Shown here piece by piece: positions 26,375-34,708 of a stretch of DNA of 64,000 nt. Under the pieces are notes generated by a model, which had not been told where the DNA came from, did not search any database, and worked only from the letters and a program-made list of their open reading frames with translations. Both the position numbers and the translations under genes were made by a program. Every line of letters starts with the position of its first letter. Positions within the stretch are counted from its first letter, which is position 1. Source of the stretch: Brevundimonas sp. ASV9 (lineage in GTDB: Bacteria > Pseudomonadota > Alphaproteobacteria > Caulobacterales > Caulobacteraceae); the NCBI RefSeq assembly GCF_016429195.1, contig NZ_JAELUF010000003.1, positions 1 through 64,000 on the forward strand, read 5' to 3'.

Positions 26375-26589
26375 TGTCGGTGATGCACGATAGTGATGCT
26401 GTCGCCGCCCGGCTTGTGGCCATCCGCGAGCAGCTGACGACCGAAGTGTGGTCGACCGCCGTGGCCGCCGCGACGTCCGGCGACCAGGAGCGCATCCGTG
26501 ATCTGGTGAAGCTGAAGGTCGATATCGAAGCCATCGACTTCGCCCTCGGACACCGGCCGGCCGACACAGCTGACGGAGACGAGAGATGA
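26374..26589 (+). CDS. Small helical hypothetical protein (71 aa)
   Basis: Starts at the GTG at 26374 that overlaps the DUF2171 stop, or at the ATG at 26383. The product (RLVAIREQLTTEVWSTAVAA) is predicted helical, with DQERIRDLVKLKVDIEAIDF in the middle and an acidic tail. No known domain. Its stop overlaps the ATG of the HhH gene (ATGA). The coupling on both sides and normal codon use support a real gene. Confidence 0.65.
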   Translation: MSVMHDSDAVAARLVAIREQLTTEVWSTAVAAATSGDQERIRDLVKLKVDIEAIDFALGHRPADTADGDER

Positions 26590-26780
26590 TCGACCTGAAC
26601 ACCGCCAGCGCCGATACTTTGGACGGGATTGAGATGTTGCGCGGCCACGGGTTCGAAATCGTTCGCTATCGGGAGGAAAGAGGTCGTTTCACCAGCCTTC
26701 GCCAGTTGGATGAGGTACCGGGTCTGAGCGGCAAGACTGATGGCGTTGAAGCGCACGTTTCGATAAAAGCCACGAGATAA
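26586..26780 (+). CDS. Stand-alone helix-hairpin-helix protein, copy 2
   Basis: 64 residues, the paralogue of the protein at 5569-5769: MIDLNTASADTLDGIEMLRG opens as the other does, and the block GHGFEIVRYREERG is identical in both. Only the linker and last residues differ. No signal peptide or membrane helix. It is the third gene of the DUF2171 operon controlled by an EcfG-type promoter, so it is probably stress-induced. HhH domains bind the DNA backbone; a role in DNA protection is possible but unproven. Confidence 0.78.
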   Translation: MIDLNTASADTLDGIEMLRGHGFEIVRYREERGRFTSLRQLDEVPGLSGKTDGVEAHVSIKATR

Positions 26781-26926
26781 ACGACCTAGCCACCTTCGCA
26801 GTAACGGTCCGATGCGTGGGTCGCGTGATCAAGATCGCTTCCTCACTAGAGAAGACGGACACTGAATTGCGTCGGCTTGTTGAGTTTCATTCGTACGGCG
26901 GGTCTGCGCTCTGAAAGACCGTAGTC

Positions 26927-27781
26927 CTAAAAGGGATTTGCAGGATCTTTTTGTGCAGCGGCGATTTCTGCCGGCGTTGGGTCCCGGCAAATGGTCAGTT
27001 CATCCGACGACCAGTCGACCAGTCCGAGATCCGCCATCGCTCGCAGCCAACCGTCCATCGGCCAGATCGACCAGGCGGCGTGGAAGCGTTTGGCGTTGGC
27101 GATCAGCGCGCGAAAATGCTGCAGGGGCGGATCATAGCCGTCATGATGTTGGTGGAAGACGGGCGCGCCGCCGGCGAAGAGCAGCGGCAGGCCCTCTCGC
27201 GCAATGCGAAACCCCAGATCCGTGTCTTCGGCGCCGTAGCCGACATAGGTCTCGTCGAATCCGCCGATGCGCTCGAAGGTCGAGCGGCGGACCGCGAAAG
27301 CCAGAGACCAGAACAGGCCAGGATTGCCCTCCGGGCTTTCGCCTTCCCGTGGAAAGGGGCGCACGGGATGGGGCCGGCCGGCCGCCTTTAGATCGGTCTC
27401 CGACAGGGGGCCCGGTCGGACGGCTCCGGCGGGAAGATAGAGCACCTCTGGACAGACGACGGCGTCATGCTCGGCGAGCACGGCCTGCATCCGGCCGCAA
27501 ACTGCCGACGACACGATGCAATCCACGTCCAGAAACAGCAGGATATCGCCCGATGCCAAGGCGGCCGCAAGATTTCGGGCGGCGGCCAGAGGCAGGGCGT
27601 CGCCCGGCAGACGTTCGATGCGGACCGGAAAATCCACCGGCGGCAGCCTCACGGGCGCATCGCTCATGTCGATGACGATCAGTTCGTCGGGCGGCGAGGC
27701 GCTGAGCATCAATCCCTCGACCAATCGGTCCAGATGCGCCTGCCGGTTGCGAACTAGCGTCAGAGCGGACAGCGTCGTCAT
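26927..27781 (-). CDS. Family 2 glycosyltransferase (last gene of seven-gene operon)
   Basis: 284 residues from the ATG at 27781, which overlaps the upstream methyltransferase stop (ATGA); a further ATG four codons upstream is less likely. GT-A fold features: LTLVRNRQAHLDRLVEG at the start, the DXD-like LFLDVDCIV (about 94), and the acceptor-side GGFDETYVGYGAEDTDLGFR (about 178), typical of galactosyltransferase-like GT2 enzymes. It is cytoplasmic, with no membrane helix. Acceptor and sugar are unknown. It probably adds one sugar of the product made by the operon. Confidence 0.85.
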   Translation of the reverse strand: MTTLSALTLVRNRQAHLDRLVEGLMLSASPPDELIVIDMSDAPVRLPPVDFPVRIERLPGDALPLAAARNLAAALASGDILLFLDVDCIVSSAVCGRMQAVLAEHDAVVCPEVLYLPAGAVRPGPLSETDLKAAGRPHPVRPFPREGESPEGNPGLFWSLAFAVRRSTFERIGGFDETYVGYGAEDTDLGFRIAREGLPLLFAGGAPVFHQHHDGYDPPLQHFRALIANAKRFHAAWSIWPMDGWLRAMADLGLVDWSSDELTICRDPTPAEIAAAQKDPANPF

Positions 27782-28359
27782 CGCCGGCTCCACAAATCCA
27801 GCCGATAGTTCGGATGCTTTTCGGCGAGATCCACCTGCATGAGCTCCGATAATCCAAGCCAGAGGCGCTCGACGGCGTCGTCGGCGGTCTGGGGATAGTC
27901 AGTCTCGCCAGTCCAGTGCACCAGAAGAACGCGTCCGCCCTCGACCAGGCCGTCGGAGATGCGTTGCGCCGCAAAGTCCAGATCGGCGTCGCTCCAGTAA
28001 TAGGCGACTTCGGACAGGACAACGAGATCCAGCCCGTCCAGAACCGGACAGTCCCGGGGGAAGGCCGCGGCCTCGAACCGGACGTTCGGCCGCCCCGACA
28101 GACGCTGGCGCGCCCTTTCCAGGGCGGTCGGGCTGACGTCGATCGCCAACAGACGATCGCAACCTGTGCTCAGCCGCTCGGTCAGGACGCCGCCGGCACA
28201 ACCGACCTCGAGCGCAAAAGCTGCTCGCCGCGTCGAAAGGGCGGCGATGGTGCGATCGAACTTGGCGGCCTCATAGGGGCTGGAGGCCAGATCCCACGGA
28301 TCGGCGTCCCCGGCGAAGATGCCTTCGAAATAGGCGGCGGTAAGCGAGCGTTCAGCCAT
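27778..28359 (-). CDS. SAM-dependent methyltransferase (NodS-like)
   Basis: 193 residues from the ATG at 28359 (MAERSLTAAYFEGIFAGDAD); the longer frame runs back into the deacetylase gene. Class I motifs: ALEVGCAGGVLTERL (motif I, about 45), LLAIDVSPTALERAR (about 68), LDLVVLSEVAYYW (about 106). The opening YFEGIFAGDADPWDLASSPY is like NodS, an N-methyltransferase acting on chitooligosaccharide in nodulation factor synthesis. In this setting, after a deacetylase that exposes an amine, N-methylation of an amino sugar is an attractive inference. Overlaps both neighbours. Confidence 0.82.
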   Translation of the reverse strand: MAERSLTAAYFEGIFAGDADPWDLASSPYEAAKFDRTIAALSTRRAAFALEVGCAGGVLTERLSTGCDRLLAIDVSPTALERARQRLSGRPNVRFEAAAFPRDCPVLDGLDLVVLSEVAYYWSDADLDFAAQRISDGLVEGGRVLLVHWTGETDYPQTADDAVERLWLGLSELMQVDLAEKHPNYRLDLWSRR

Positions 28360-29059
28360 AGGCGTCGCGCCGATACAGGGTGTCCGAGGCGGCCCGCAGC
28401 CCCCTCGGCGTCTCGAGCCGAAACCCCGGTCCAAACATCGGCGTCAACTGGCTCTGATGGGCCGACAAGGCATAGGCCCTCAAGCCGGCCCTTAGAGGTC
28501 GCGTCGTAATCCGCAGCTTCGTCTCGGACGGAGCCGCCCCCCACACAATATAATCGAAAACGGCGACCGGCCGGCGGGCCACACCGGCTGCGCGGCGTGC
28601 AAGCTGTGCCGCCGCTTGATGGTCGCAATGGGGATCGTCGGGACCCGTCACGGCGATCGCATCGACGCGCCGCTCGCGGCACAAAGCCGCGAGACGACGC
28701 GCGCTCGCTTCGAACATCATGCTGCCGGCAGAAGCGGGCTGGGCATCGGGCCAATCCAGAAACACCGGCGGCGCCGCCGCATCTCCCGCCAGCCGTCGAA
28801 CGGCGCGCCCTGCCTCCAGGCGTCGGGTCCGGATGAGCCTCGCTCGGGACGCCAAATCCGGATGATCGTGCGAACCCGCACCGTCGGTGAGGATCACGAC
28901 GCCCGCCAACCGCCCAGCCTCGGCCGCCTGATGGATCAAGGCGCCGGCGCCCAGCGTCTCGTCGTCGGCATGCGGGGCGATGACCAGCCACCGCGCGGAT
29001 CGCCAGGGCGAACGGTCCAGCGCCAACGTCGCCAGCCGGCCGGTTTTCTCGCTCACCAT
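28352..29059 (-). CDS. PIG-L family zinc deacetylase
   Basis: 235 residues. The PIG-L zinc motif is WLVIAPHADDETLGAGALI (about 24-42, His and Asp ligands) and the third ligand lies in DPHCDHQAAAQ (about 142). Members remove N-acetyl groups from GlcNAc-type sugars (as in mycothiol or GPI synthesis). Placed between the acyl-CoA dehydrogenase and methyltransferase genes with overlaps of 7 and 8 bases. Inference: it deacetylates an amino sugar that the coupled glycosyltransferases attach. Confidence 0.88.
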   Translation of the reverse strand: MVSEKTGRLATLALDRSPWRSARWLVIAPHADDETLGAGALIHQAAEAGRLAGVVILTDGAGSHDHPDLASRARLIRTRRLEAGRAVRRLAGDAAAPPVFLDWPDAQPASAGSMMFEASARRLAALCRERRVDAIAVTGPDDPHCDHQAAAQLARRAAGVARRPVAVFDYIVWGAAPSETKLRITTRPLRAGLRAYALSAHQSQLTPMFGPGFRLETPRGLRAASDTLYRRDAYG

Positions 29060-30153
29060 AGGGCGTCGCCCTCGCCCCAGAGATCGCGATCCAGCCAGGT
29101 CTTGGCCGCCTGGTCCTTCGCATAGTCGGGTCCGGCCTGCCGAAGATAGAGGCTGAGATCACGGGTGATCTTATCGATGCGCTCGCCGTCGAAGGCGCTG
29201 CGCGTCCCGACCGACCGCGCCGCCAACTCCATTACATCCAGGGCGCTGCGTTCGACGACGCCGCGCGTGGCGCGGGCGAAATCCCCGGCGTCCGGCGCTT
29301 CGGACGCCGCGCGGATCGCGGCTTCGCGGACCCAAAGCCAGGCCGTCCGCGTCGCAACGACCGCATCGGCAAAGCGCGCGCGCTGGATGGGATCGGCGCG
29401 GGCGGCGTCGGACAGTGCGTCGCGCATCGCCATGACCAGGCCTTCGACGCCGCCCAACTGCACCGCCGTGAACCGCCACGCGCCGGCCGTGAAACGCGGT
29501 TCGCGATCATATTCTCCGGGACATCCGAGCCGCTGATCGGCATTTACCATCAACCCGGTCACCTCATAGCGCCCGCTGGTCGTCGCGCGCATGCCGCGGA
29601 CGCGCCACCCGCTCAGATCAGCCCTCTCCGGGTCGTTCGCCGGCACGACGATCAGCTGGCGTTCGCCCTGTTCCGGCTGGGCGGTGATGATGGCATATTC
29701 CAGGCCGCCCGCGCCGGTCGCAAACATCTTGGCGCCCTGCAGCCGGTCGCCGACCAGACGAACGCCGGGCGGCGGCTCCGTCGCCCACACGCCGAACCAG
29801 CCGCCCTGCGCAAGGACCTTGCCCAGCCAAGCCTTCTGGGCCGGGTCCGCGTACCAGTCGAACAGCGCCAGGGCGTTGACGTGTCCTTCGAACAATCGGC
29901 CGACGCTGAGATCCGACCGCCCCACGCTTCGTAGAGCGCCTATCAAGGCCAAGGCCTTTTGGACTGGATCGTCATAGGCCGTTCCACCGCTTTGGACCGG
30001 AGCGAACCGTCGACCCCAACCCTCCGAGACGAGCAACGTCAAACTTTCGGCGGGATATCGCGGCGCGGCGTCGTAGCGCGCACCCAGCGCCGCCAATCTA
30101 ACCTCAAGTTCCATAGGCGATGACGCGGTCGGCGTTGTTTCCAGAGCTGTCAT
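29053..30153 (-). CDS. Acyl-CoA dehydrogenase family flavoprotein
   Basis: 366 residues, close to family length. Recognised from the middle block GGWFGVWATEPPPGVRL (about 117), the substrate/FAD segment KMFATGAGGLEYAIITA, WRVRGMRATTSGRYEV (about 183) and the C-terminal helical domain with QLGGVEGLVMAMRDAL and DLSLYLRQAGPD. The usual catalytic Glu is hard to place from sequence alone. Some family members oxidise non-CoA substrates. Its presence between glycosyltransferase and deacetylase genes, each coupled by ATGA-type overlaps, suggests that the product carries an acyl or modified sugar moiety. Confidence 0.82.
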   Translation of the reverse strand: MTALETTPTASSPMELEVRLAALGARYDAAPRYPAESLTLLVSEGWGRRFAPVQSGGTAYDDPVQKALALIGALRSVGRSDLSVGRLFEGHVNALALFDWYADPAQKAWLGKVLAQGGWFGVWATEPPPGVRLVGDRLQGAKMFATGAGGLEYAIITAQPEQGERQLIVVPANDPERADLSGWRVRGMRATTSGRYEVTGLMVNADQRLGCPGEYDREPRFTAGAWRFTAVQLGGVEGLVMAMRDALSDAARADPIQRARFADAVVATRTAWLWVREAAIRAASEAPDAGDFARATRGVVERSALDVMELAARSVGTRSAFDGERIDKITRDLSLYLRQAGPDYAKDQAAKTWLDRDLWGEGDALW

Positions 30154-31181
30154 CGGCGCGCCTCGAGCTCTGATGCAAGGTCGACAAGCCAGGGTCCGGC
30201 GGCGCCGAGTCCCTGCCCGCTGATCTGCTGCCGATCAGCGGGCGACAGTGCGAGTGCTGACTGAAGGATGCTCGGCCATTGCTGCGCCTGCGGCCACTGC
30301 GCCAGGACGATCGAGGCGCCAAGCACCGCTAACCGTTCGGCCTTCGCGATCTGCTCATTATAGGCGCGAGGCTCGGGAAGACAGACGAAGGGCTTGTCGG
30401 CCGAAATCACCGCATTCAGCAGGCCGTCTCCCGCGCCTCCGACGATGACCTCCGCCTTGTCGATCTCGTCGCTGATGGCGTCGATCCAGCCCGCCAGCTT
30501 CAGGTTCGGCGGCATGACCGGTGGAGGCTCGATCGGCCCGACCCCGGTCCACATCTTATCGGGCGTTGCCTCTGCAGCCGCCGCCAGCGTGGCGCCATCC
30601 AGCGGATCGCCACCCCGCCCATGAACGACCAGGACGCCTGATCCACGCTTCAATCCTGAATCGCGCCGGGGGGCGAAGTAATGCGTCTTGTCCCGCGCCT
30701 CGCTGGCCCCCATTCCATCCAGCCGCTCATGGAACGGTGCAAGCAAGGCTTCTGCGCCGCGGAAGGCGTCCAGATGCGCCGGGTCCGATCGATCCCCCAC
30801 GAGACGGACATAGACCACAGGCGTCGCACACAGCCGGGCCAGCATCGCCATTTCGACCGACACATCGATCACCATCAAGGCCGGCCTGGCGTCGCTGATC
30901 CACTGGGCGAACCGGGCGGTCCGCGCCCGGACGCCCGCATGGTGATAGGGGGCGTAATGCAGCGCCTCGGGCCGGACAGGCGCCTCGTCACGTCCGGAGA
31001 AGCGGTCTTCCTCAAGGGGCCTGTCATCCTCCAGATCCACGCAGGCGATGTCTTCGGTTCGTCCTTTCAATCCCGTTCCAAGCAGGACAAATCGCTCGGG
31101 CGCAGCGGCGGCGATTTCCAGTGCGCGCTGGCGGTGGCCGTCGCCCTGGTGATGGACATAGTATCCGATCGGAGCCCTCAC
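30150..31181 (-). CDS. MurG/GT28-like glycosyltransferase
   Basis: 343 residues from the GTG at 31181, which overlaps the previous stop (GTGA); the longer open frame to 31448 lies inside the upstream gene. It starts RAPIGYYVHHQGDGHRQRAL, the N-terminal GT-B signature with GxGH. The C-terminal donor-binding part has EVIVGGAGDGLLNAVISADK (about 257) and FVCLPEPRAYNEQIAKAERL, like MurG and other GT28-type enzymes. No membrane helix. Donor and acceptor unknown. Confidence 0.8.
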   Translation of the reverse strand: MRAPIGYYVHHQGDGHRQRALEIAAAAPERFVLLGTGLKGRTEDIACVDLEDDRPLEEDRFSGRDEAPVRPEALHYAPYHHAGVRARTARFAQWISDARPALMVIDVSVEMAMLARLCATPVVYVRLVGDRSDPAHLDAFRGAEALLAPFHERLDGMGASEARDKTHYFAPRRDSGLKRGSGVLVVHGRGGDPLDGATLAAAAEATPDKMWTGVGPIEPPPVMPPNLKLAGWIDAISDEIDKAEVIVGGAGDGLLNAVISADKPFVCLPEPRAYNEQIAKAERLAVLGASIVLAQWPQAQQWPSILQSALALSPADRQQISGQGLGAAGPWLVDLASELEARR

Positions 31182-32131
31182 GCTGCGGCTCTCGCAACGC
31201 CGTCGGCCCAACCTCGTAAATCCATGTCGAGCGGCATGGCGGGCAGCTGGGTTTCCAATGCCGGCAGCCGCCTGGCGCTCGCCGCGTCGTGACGCTGATC
31301 CCGGCGCCAGCTCGCCCGCTGTCGCCAATGCGAAAAGTCCGGCGCCATGATCGGACCGCCGTTCCGCGCCTGATCGAACAAGCGGGTCATATCGTCCGCC
31401 ATCCCCCCGGCGGCGCGGCCCGTCGTGCGTGCCGACACCCGGGTCCACACCGCCAAGGGATGCACAAGCCTGGCCCCCTGCCCTTTAGCGGCGATCACAA
31501 GCGCCCGATCCTCGCCCGTCGGCTGTTCCGGCACGCCGCCGGCTGACAGATAGGCCGCCGCCGTGATGGCGAGGCTGGCCCCGGTGTGATCGCCATGCCG
31601 AGGCGCCGGGTCATGCGGCGCAGGGTCGATCTCATCCTCGATCGCGCGAACTTCACGCCAGTACGCGTCCCATAGTCGACGCAGAGCCGCGACATCCGCC
31701 GAGATCGATTCCGCTTCATCCAGCACCAGCCGTCCGCCCACCAGATCCGCTCCATCCGCGACGGCTGCGAGATTGGCGGACAGCCAGTTCGGCGGCGGCC
31801 GCGTGTCGGCGTCCGTCGAGATCAGAACGCCATTGGATCGATCTCCGAGATGCTCGAGACCGACGGACATCGCCGTACGCCGCGCCGCGCCGGCATGCGC
31901 CCGATGCTCTGGGAAGGTCTGCAGATCGACGACGATGTCCAGTCGATCCTTCCACCGATCGGCTGCGGCCTGCGCCTGAGGGAGCGAACCGTCCGTGGAG
32001 TTATTGATGCAGAGCGCGACCGAAATCCTGCCCGGAAGATCCTGCGCGGCCAGGGCGGCCAGAAGCACGGGAAGACGCCGTTCCTCATTCCGCACGGGCA
32101 CGCAAACGCAGAAGGCAGGTTCGTCCGTCAT
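31178..32131 (-). CDS. Family 2 glycosyltransferase
   Basis: 317 residues. The GT-A start is FCVCVPVRNEERRLPVLLAA (about 7-26), followed by ALCINNSTDGS and the metal-binding LISTDADTRPPPNWL (about 104). A later DD segment EQPTGEDRALVIAAKGQ (about 204) fits the acceptor-binding loop. The first gene to be coupled to the GT4 gene by ATGA. No transmembrane helix, unlike polysaccharide synthases, so it likely acts on a soluble or membrane-surface acceptor. Confidence 0.85.
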   Translation of the reverse strand: MTDEPAFCVCVPVRNEERRLPVLLAALAAQDLPGRISVALCINNSTDGSLPQAQAAADRWKDRLDIVVDLQTFPEHRAHAGAARRTAMSVGLEHLGDRSNGVLISTDADTRPPPNWLSANLAAVADGADLVGGRLVLDEAESISADVAALRRLWDAYWREVRAIEDEIDPAPHDPAPRHGDHTGASLAITAAAYLSAGGVPEQPTGEDRALVIAAKGQGARLVHPLAVWTRVSARTTGRAAGGMADDMTRLFDQARNGGPIMAPDFSHWRQRASWRRDQRHDAASARRLPALETQLPAMPLDMDLRGWADGVARAAA

Positions 32132-33234
32132 GCGATCAGCCGATCTTCCAGCGCGTCATTGGCCTGCATCTGTCCCGCCGCAGCCGCTTGGATCATCTCG
32201 CCATAGAGCCCTTCATAGGCCGTGATCATCCGGCGCACATCGCAGGCCGCCTCGGCGCGCGCGCGGCAGGCCGACCGAGACAGGCCGACCGCCCGGACGA
32301 TTGCGCGCGCCAGATCCTGCACGTCGTCCGCGCGCGCCAGGGCGCCGCACTCGGATGTCAGAATCTCGGGAATGGCGCCCCGCGCGAAGGCGGCGACCGG
32401 CGTTCCGCACGCCAGCGCTTCGGCGACCACCAGCCCATAGGGTTCGTCCCAGCGCGGCGTGCAGACGAAGGCAGCCGCCTGCCCGATCTCCTTCGACAGC
32501 GTTTCGTGGTCGAGATGACCAAGATAGGTGGTTTCGCGCGTCAATCTCGGAGCGATCTCGGCATCGAAATAGGCTTGATCCAGGATCGGGCCTGCGAACC
32601 GCAGGGCGATACCCGCCAATGCCGCCGCGTCCAGCGCCAGATGCAGACCCTTCTCGGGCACAATCCGCCCATACCAGATCAAATGCCCGGGGTCGTCGTG
32701 ACGCGCACGCCACGGAAAGCGCTCCAGGTCGATCCCGTTCAGAATGACCTGATCGATCGGCCGCACTCGGCTCCATTGTTCGCGCATCGCCTCTGAGACG
32801 CCGACGAACCGCGCGAACGGCGCGCTCGCTTCGCGGATACCGCTTTCCAGCCAGCAAAATGGCGGCGTGTGGAGCGTGGTGACCATCGGCATCGGCAAGG
32901 TCTCCGCCATCGAGACCGGCAGATAGTGCAGGCTGTTGTTGTGGATGACGTCGAACGCACTGCGTCGAAGCCGGCTCATCAACGACAGATAGGCGTGATG
33001 CTCTCGGAAGAAGGCGACGTCGCCCGCCTCCGCCGTTCCGACCTTGGCGATTTCCGTCTGGTCGCAGATCGCCTCCAGACCGAGCGCGGGGTCGGACAGG
33101 GTCGCTGCAAACAGAGTGACGTCATGACCGTTCAGCCGCAGTTGGCGACAGAGCAGATGTGTATGCATCTCCAGCCCGCCGGCAAAGGGTTCTGCGATCG
33201 GATATTTGAGATGTGCGATGACGCCGATGCGCAT
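32128..33234 (-). CDS. Family 4 glycosyltransferase, first gene of seven-gene operon
   Basis: 368 residues from the ATG at 33234 (MRIGVIAHLKYPIAEPFAGG); a start 7 codons upstream is less likely because it lacks the typical opening. GT-B features: GGLEMHTHLLCRQLRLNGHD near the N terminus, IWYGRIVPEKGLHLALDAAA (about 200), and the EX7E motif in EPYGLVVAEALACGTPVAAF (about 281). GT4 enzymes use nucleotide sugars with retention. A GGAAC -35 element lies about 90 bases upstream with a poor -10, a possible EcfG-type promoter for the operon. Confidence 0.88.
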   Translation of the reverse strand: MRIGVIAHLKYPIAEPFAGGLEMHTHLLCRQLRLNGHDVTLFAATLSDPALGLEAICDQTEIAKVGTAEAGDVAFFREHHAYLSLMSRLRRSAFDVIHNNSLHYLPVSMAETLPMPMVTTLHTPPFCWLESGIREASAPFARFVGVSEAMREQWSRVRPIDQVILNGIDLERFPWRARHDDPGHLIWYGRIVPEKGLHLALDAAALAGIALRFAGPILDQAYFDAEIAPRLTRETTYLGHLDHETLSKEIGQAAAFVCTPRWDEPYGLVVAEALACGTPVAAFARGAIPEILTSECGALARADDVQDLARAIVRAVGLSRSACRARAEAACDVRRMITAYEGLYGEMIQAAAAGQMQANDALEDRLIA

Positions 33235-33300
33235 CCATACCGCCGTGATCGACAACCCGACCCCCCTCGGATCGGTCCATGGCGTAAAGCCTGAAGGTCA

Positions 33301-33325
33301 AAGCTATGCCGCGGCTATTCGTTCC
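33301..33325 (-). promoter_or_regulatory. Weak EcfG-type promoter candidate for the glycan operon
   Basis: Minus strand GGAAC (33325-33321), 16 bases, GCTT (33304-33301) instead of CGTT. It lies 67 bases upstream of the GT4 start. The -35 is perfect but the -10 is not. Confidence 0.3.
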
Positions 33326-33451
33326 AGTGTGCGATAATGGTCTCAAGCCGATCGGAGGCGTTCGGGCTTCTTTGAGCCAGCAGAAACCGGCGTATTTTGT
33401 TTGGGATGACCCAATGAAAACGCGCGAGCGCCGCTGAAAGCGGTCAGCCCC

Positions 33452-33476
33452 GGAGCGATAAACTACTCGGCGCGTT
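33452..33476 (+). promoter_or_regulatory. EcfG-type promoter candidate
   Basis: GGAGC (33452-33456), 16 bases, CGTT (33473-33476). One mismatch in the -35. It precedes the ATG at 33504 by 27 bases, the same spacing as at the DUF2171 operon. Confidence 0.5.
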
Positions 33477-33503
33477 CTCTGGACTAGCTAAAAGGACCCA
33501 ACC

Positions 33504-33802
33504 ATGACCAACCTTTTCGCCTCCACATTCGCAACACGTCGAGACGCCGAGCTTGTGGTCGAACGGCTCGTTCAAACCCATGGCATGAACGAGACGCCAT
33601 TCAGGTCGCCCCTGAAGGCGAGGCGAACACGGTTGGAGACAGGCCTTCGGGCGGAGATGTCGAAGGCGACAGCCCCAGCGTCGACTCTCGGTCGGACGTG
33701 CCGGTCGCCGGGCGTGTCAAAGTCGTCGTGTCTGCAGAAACCTATGACGAGGAACAGGCGATACGCGCCGCATTCGCCGAATTCGGCGCCAAGGACGGAT
33801 GA
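33504..33802 (+). pseudogene. Small stress-type protein interrupted by a one-base frameshift
   Basis: The ATG at 33504 (AAAGGA upstream) gives MTNLFASTFATRRDAELVVE and reads sensibly to HGMN near 33590, then becomes unlike protein. Reading one frame over from 33590 gives RDAIQVAPEGEANTVGD, an acidic middle, and VKVVVSAETYDEEQAIRAAF ending AKDG with TGA at 33800-33802. One additional base near 33591 restores a protein of about 99 residues with a beta-alpha-beta look at both ends. Family not recognised, but its EcfG-type promoter marks it as a stress gene. Mutation and assembly error are both possible. Confidence 0.55.
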
Positions 33803-33893
33803 CCCTCATGCGAGCCGGTCATCGGCTGCGTCGCGTTGATCCTATGATGAGGGCCGAAGCGTCCCGACGCCTCTGCTCGCAAGGATGACGTCC

Positions 33894-34649
33894 ATGGAAT
33901 CGCTCATCGACGCCAAGCTTCATCGCCTCGGCGACCTTTCGAACGACGATCGCGGACGGCTTGAGGGCCTCCTGAGTGGGCGCCGTCGCGCCGCAGCCGG
34001 CGAAGCCTTGGTGGAAGAGGGCAGTCGACCCACGTTCAGCACGCTGCTGCTCTCGGGATTTGTCGGCCGAGTTTCGACCCTCGCGGACGGCGGTCGTCAG
34101 ATCACGGCGATCAGCATTCCCGGGGACTTCATCGATCTGCATGGCTTTCTTCTGAAAACGATGGATCACAGCCTTGTAGCCTTGTCTGACGTCACCGTCG
34201 CGGTTGTGCAGCACGCCGACTTGAAGCGCGTGACGGAACACGCCCCTCGTCTCGCGCGAGCGCTTTGGCTTGAAACGCTGATAGATGCGGCCATCCACCG
34301 ACAGTGGCTGGTGGCGCTGGGACGCAGAGACGCAGGGACGCGACTGGGCCAGTTGATCTGTGAACTCTACCTCCGTCTGGAAGCCGTAGCCCTCGCCCAC
34401 GACCACACCTTCCAATGCCCTCTGACCCAGTCGGACCTGGCGGACATGCTGGGGATGTCGAGCGTCCACGTGAACCGCTCGCTCAAGGTCCTTCGCGACA
34501 CGGGCCTGGTACGATGGCGGAATGGTCAGGTGTGGATCGACGACTGGACGGCGCTGACCGAGCGCGTCGCCTTCGACGCCTCCTATCTCGATCTGAAGCT
34601 GTCCAAATCCTCAACCACCGCGCCTCTCGCGAGGCGGCGGACGGCGTAA
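33894..34649 (+). CDS. Crp/Fnr-family transcription regulator A
   Basis: 251 residues from the ATG at 33894, preferred over 33885 because AAGG lies 10 bases upstream. The cyclic-nucleotide-binding-like beta-roll (about 10-120) contains GEALVEEGSRPTFSTLLLSG and ISIPGDFIDLHGFL. The winged helix near the C terminus has LTQSDLADMLGMSSVHVNRS (about 177-197), with SVHVNRSLKVLRD as recognition helix. There is no N-terminal cysteine cluster, so it is not an oxygen-sensing Fnr with an iron-sulfur cluster. Similar small Crp/Fnr proteins in this lineage respond to unknown signals. Confidence 0.85.
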   Translation: MESLIDAKLHRLGDLSNDDRGRLEGLLSGRRRAAAGEALVEEGSRPTFSTLLLSGFVGRVSTLADGGRQITAISIPGDFIDLHGFLLKTMDHSLVALSDVTVAVVQHADLKRVTEHAPRLARALWLETLIDAAIHRQWLVALGRRDAGTRLGQLICELYLRLEAVALAHDHTFQCPLTQSDLADMLGMSSVHVNRSLKVLRDTGLVRWRNGQVWIDDWTALTERVAFDASYLDLKLSKSSTTAPLARRRTA

Positions 34650-34708
34650 GTCTGTGCAAAGCGGGCTAGCGCCAGCCGCTGGGCGCATACATCTCGGCGC
34701 CCGCGACG

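Noticed and set aside
26825-26914. GTG ORF of 29 codons after the HhH gene
   Set aside because: No ribosome-binding site, no family, and unlike neighbouring codon use.
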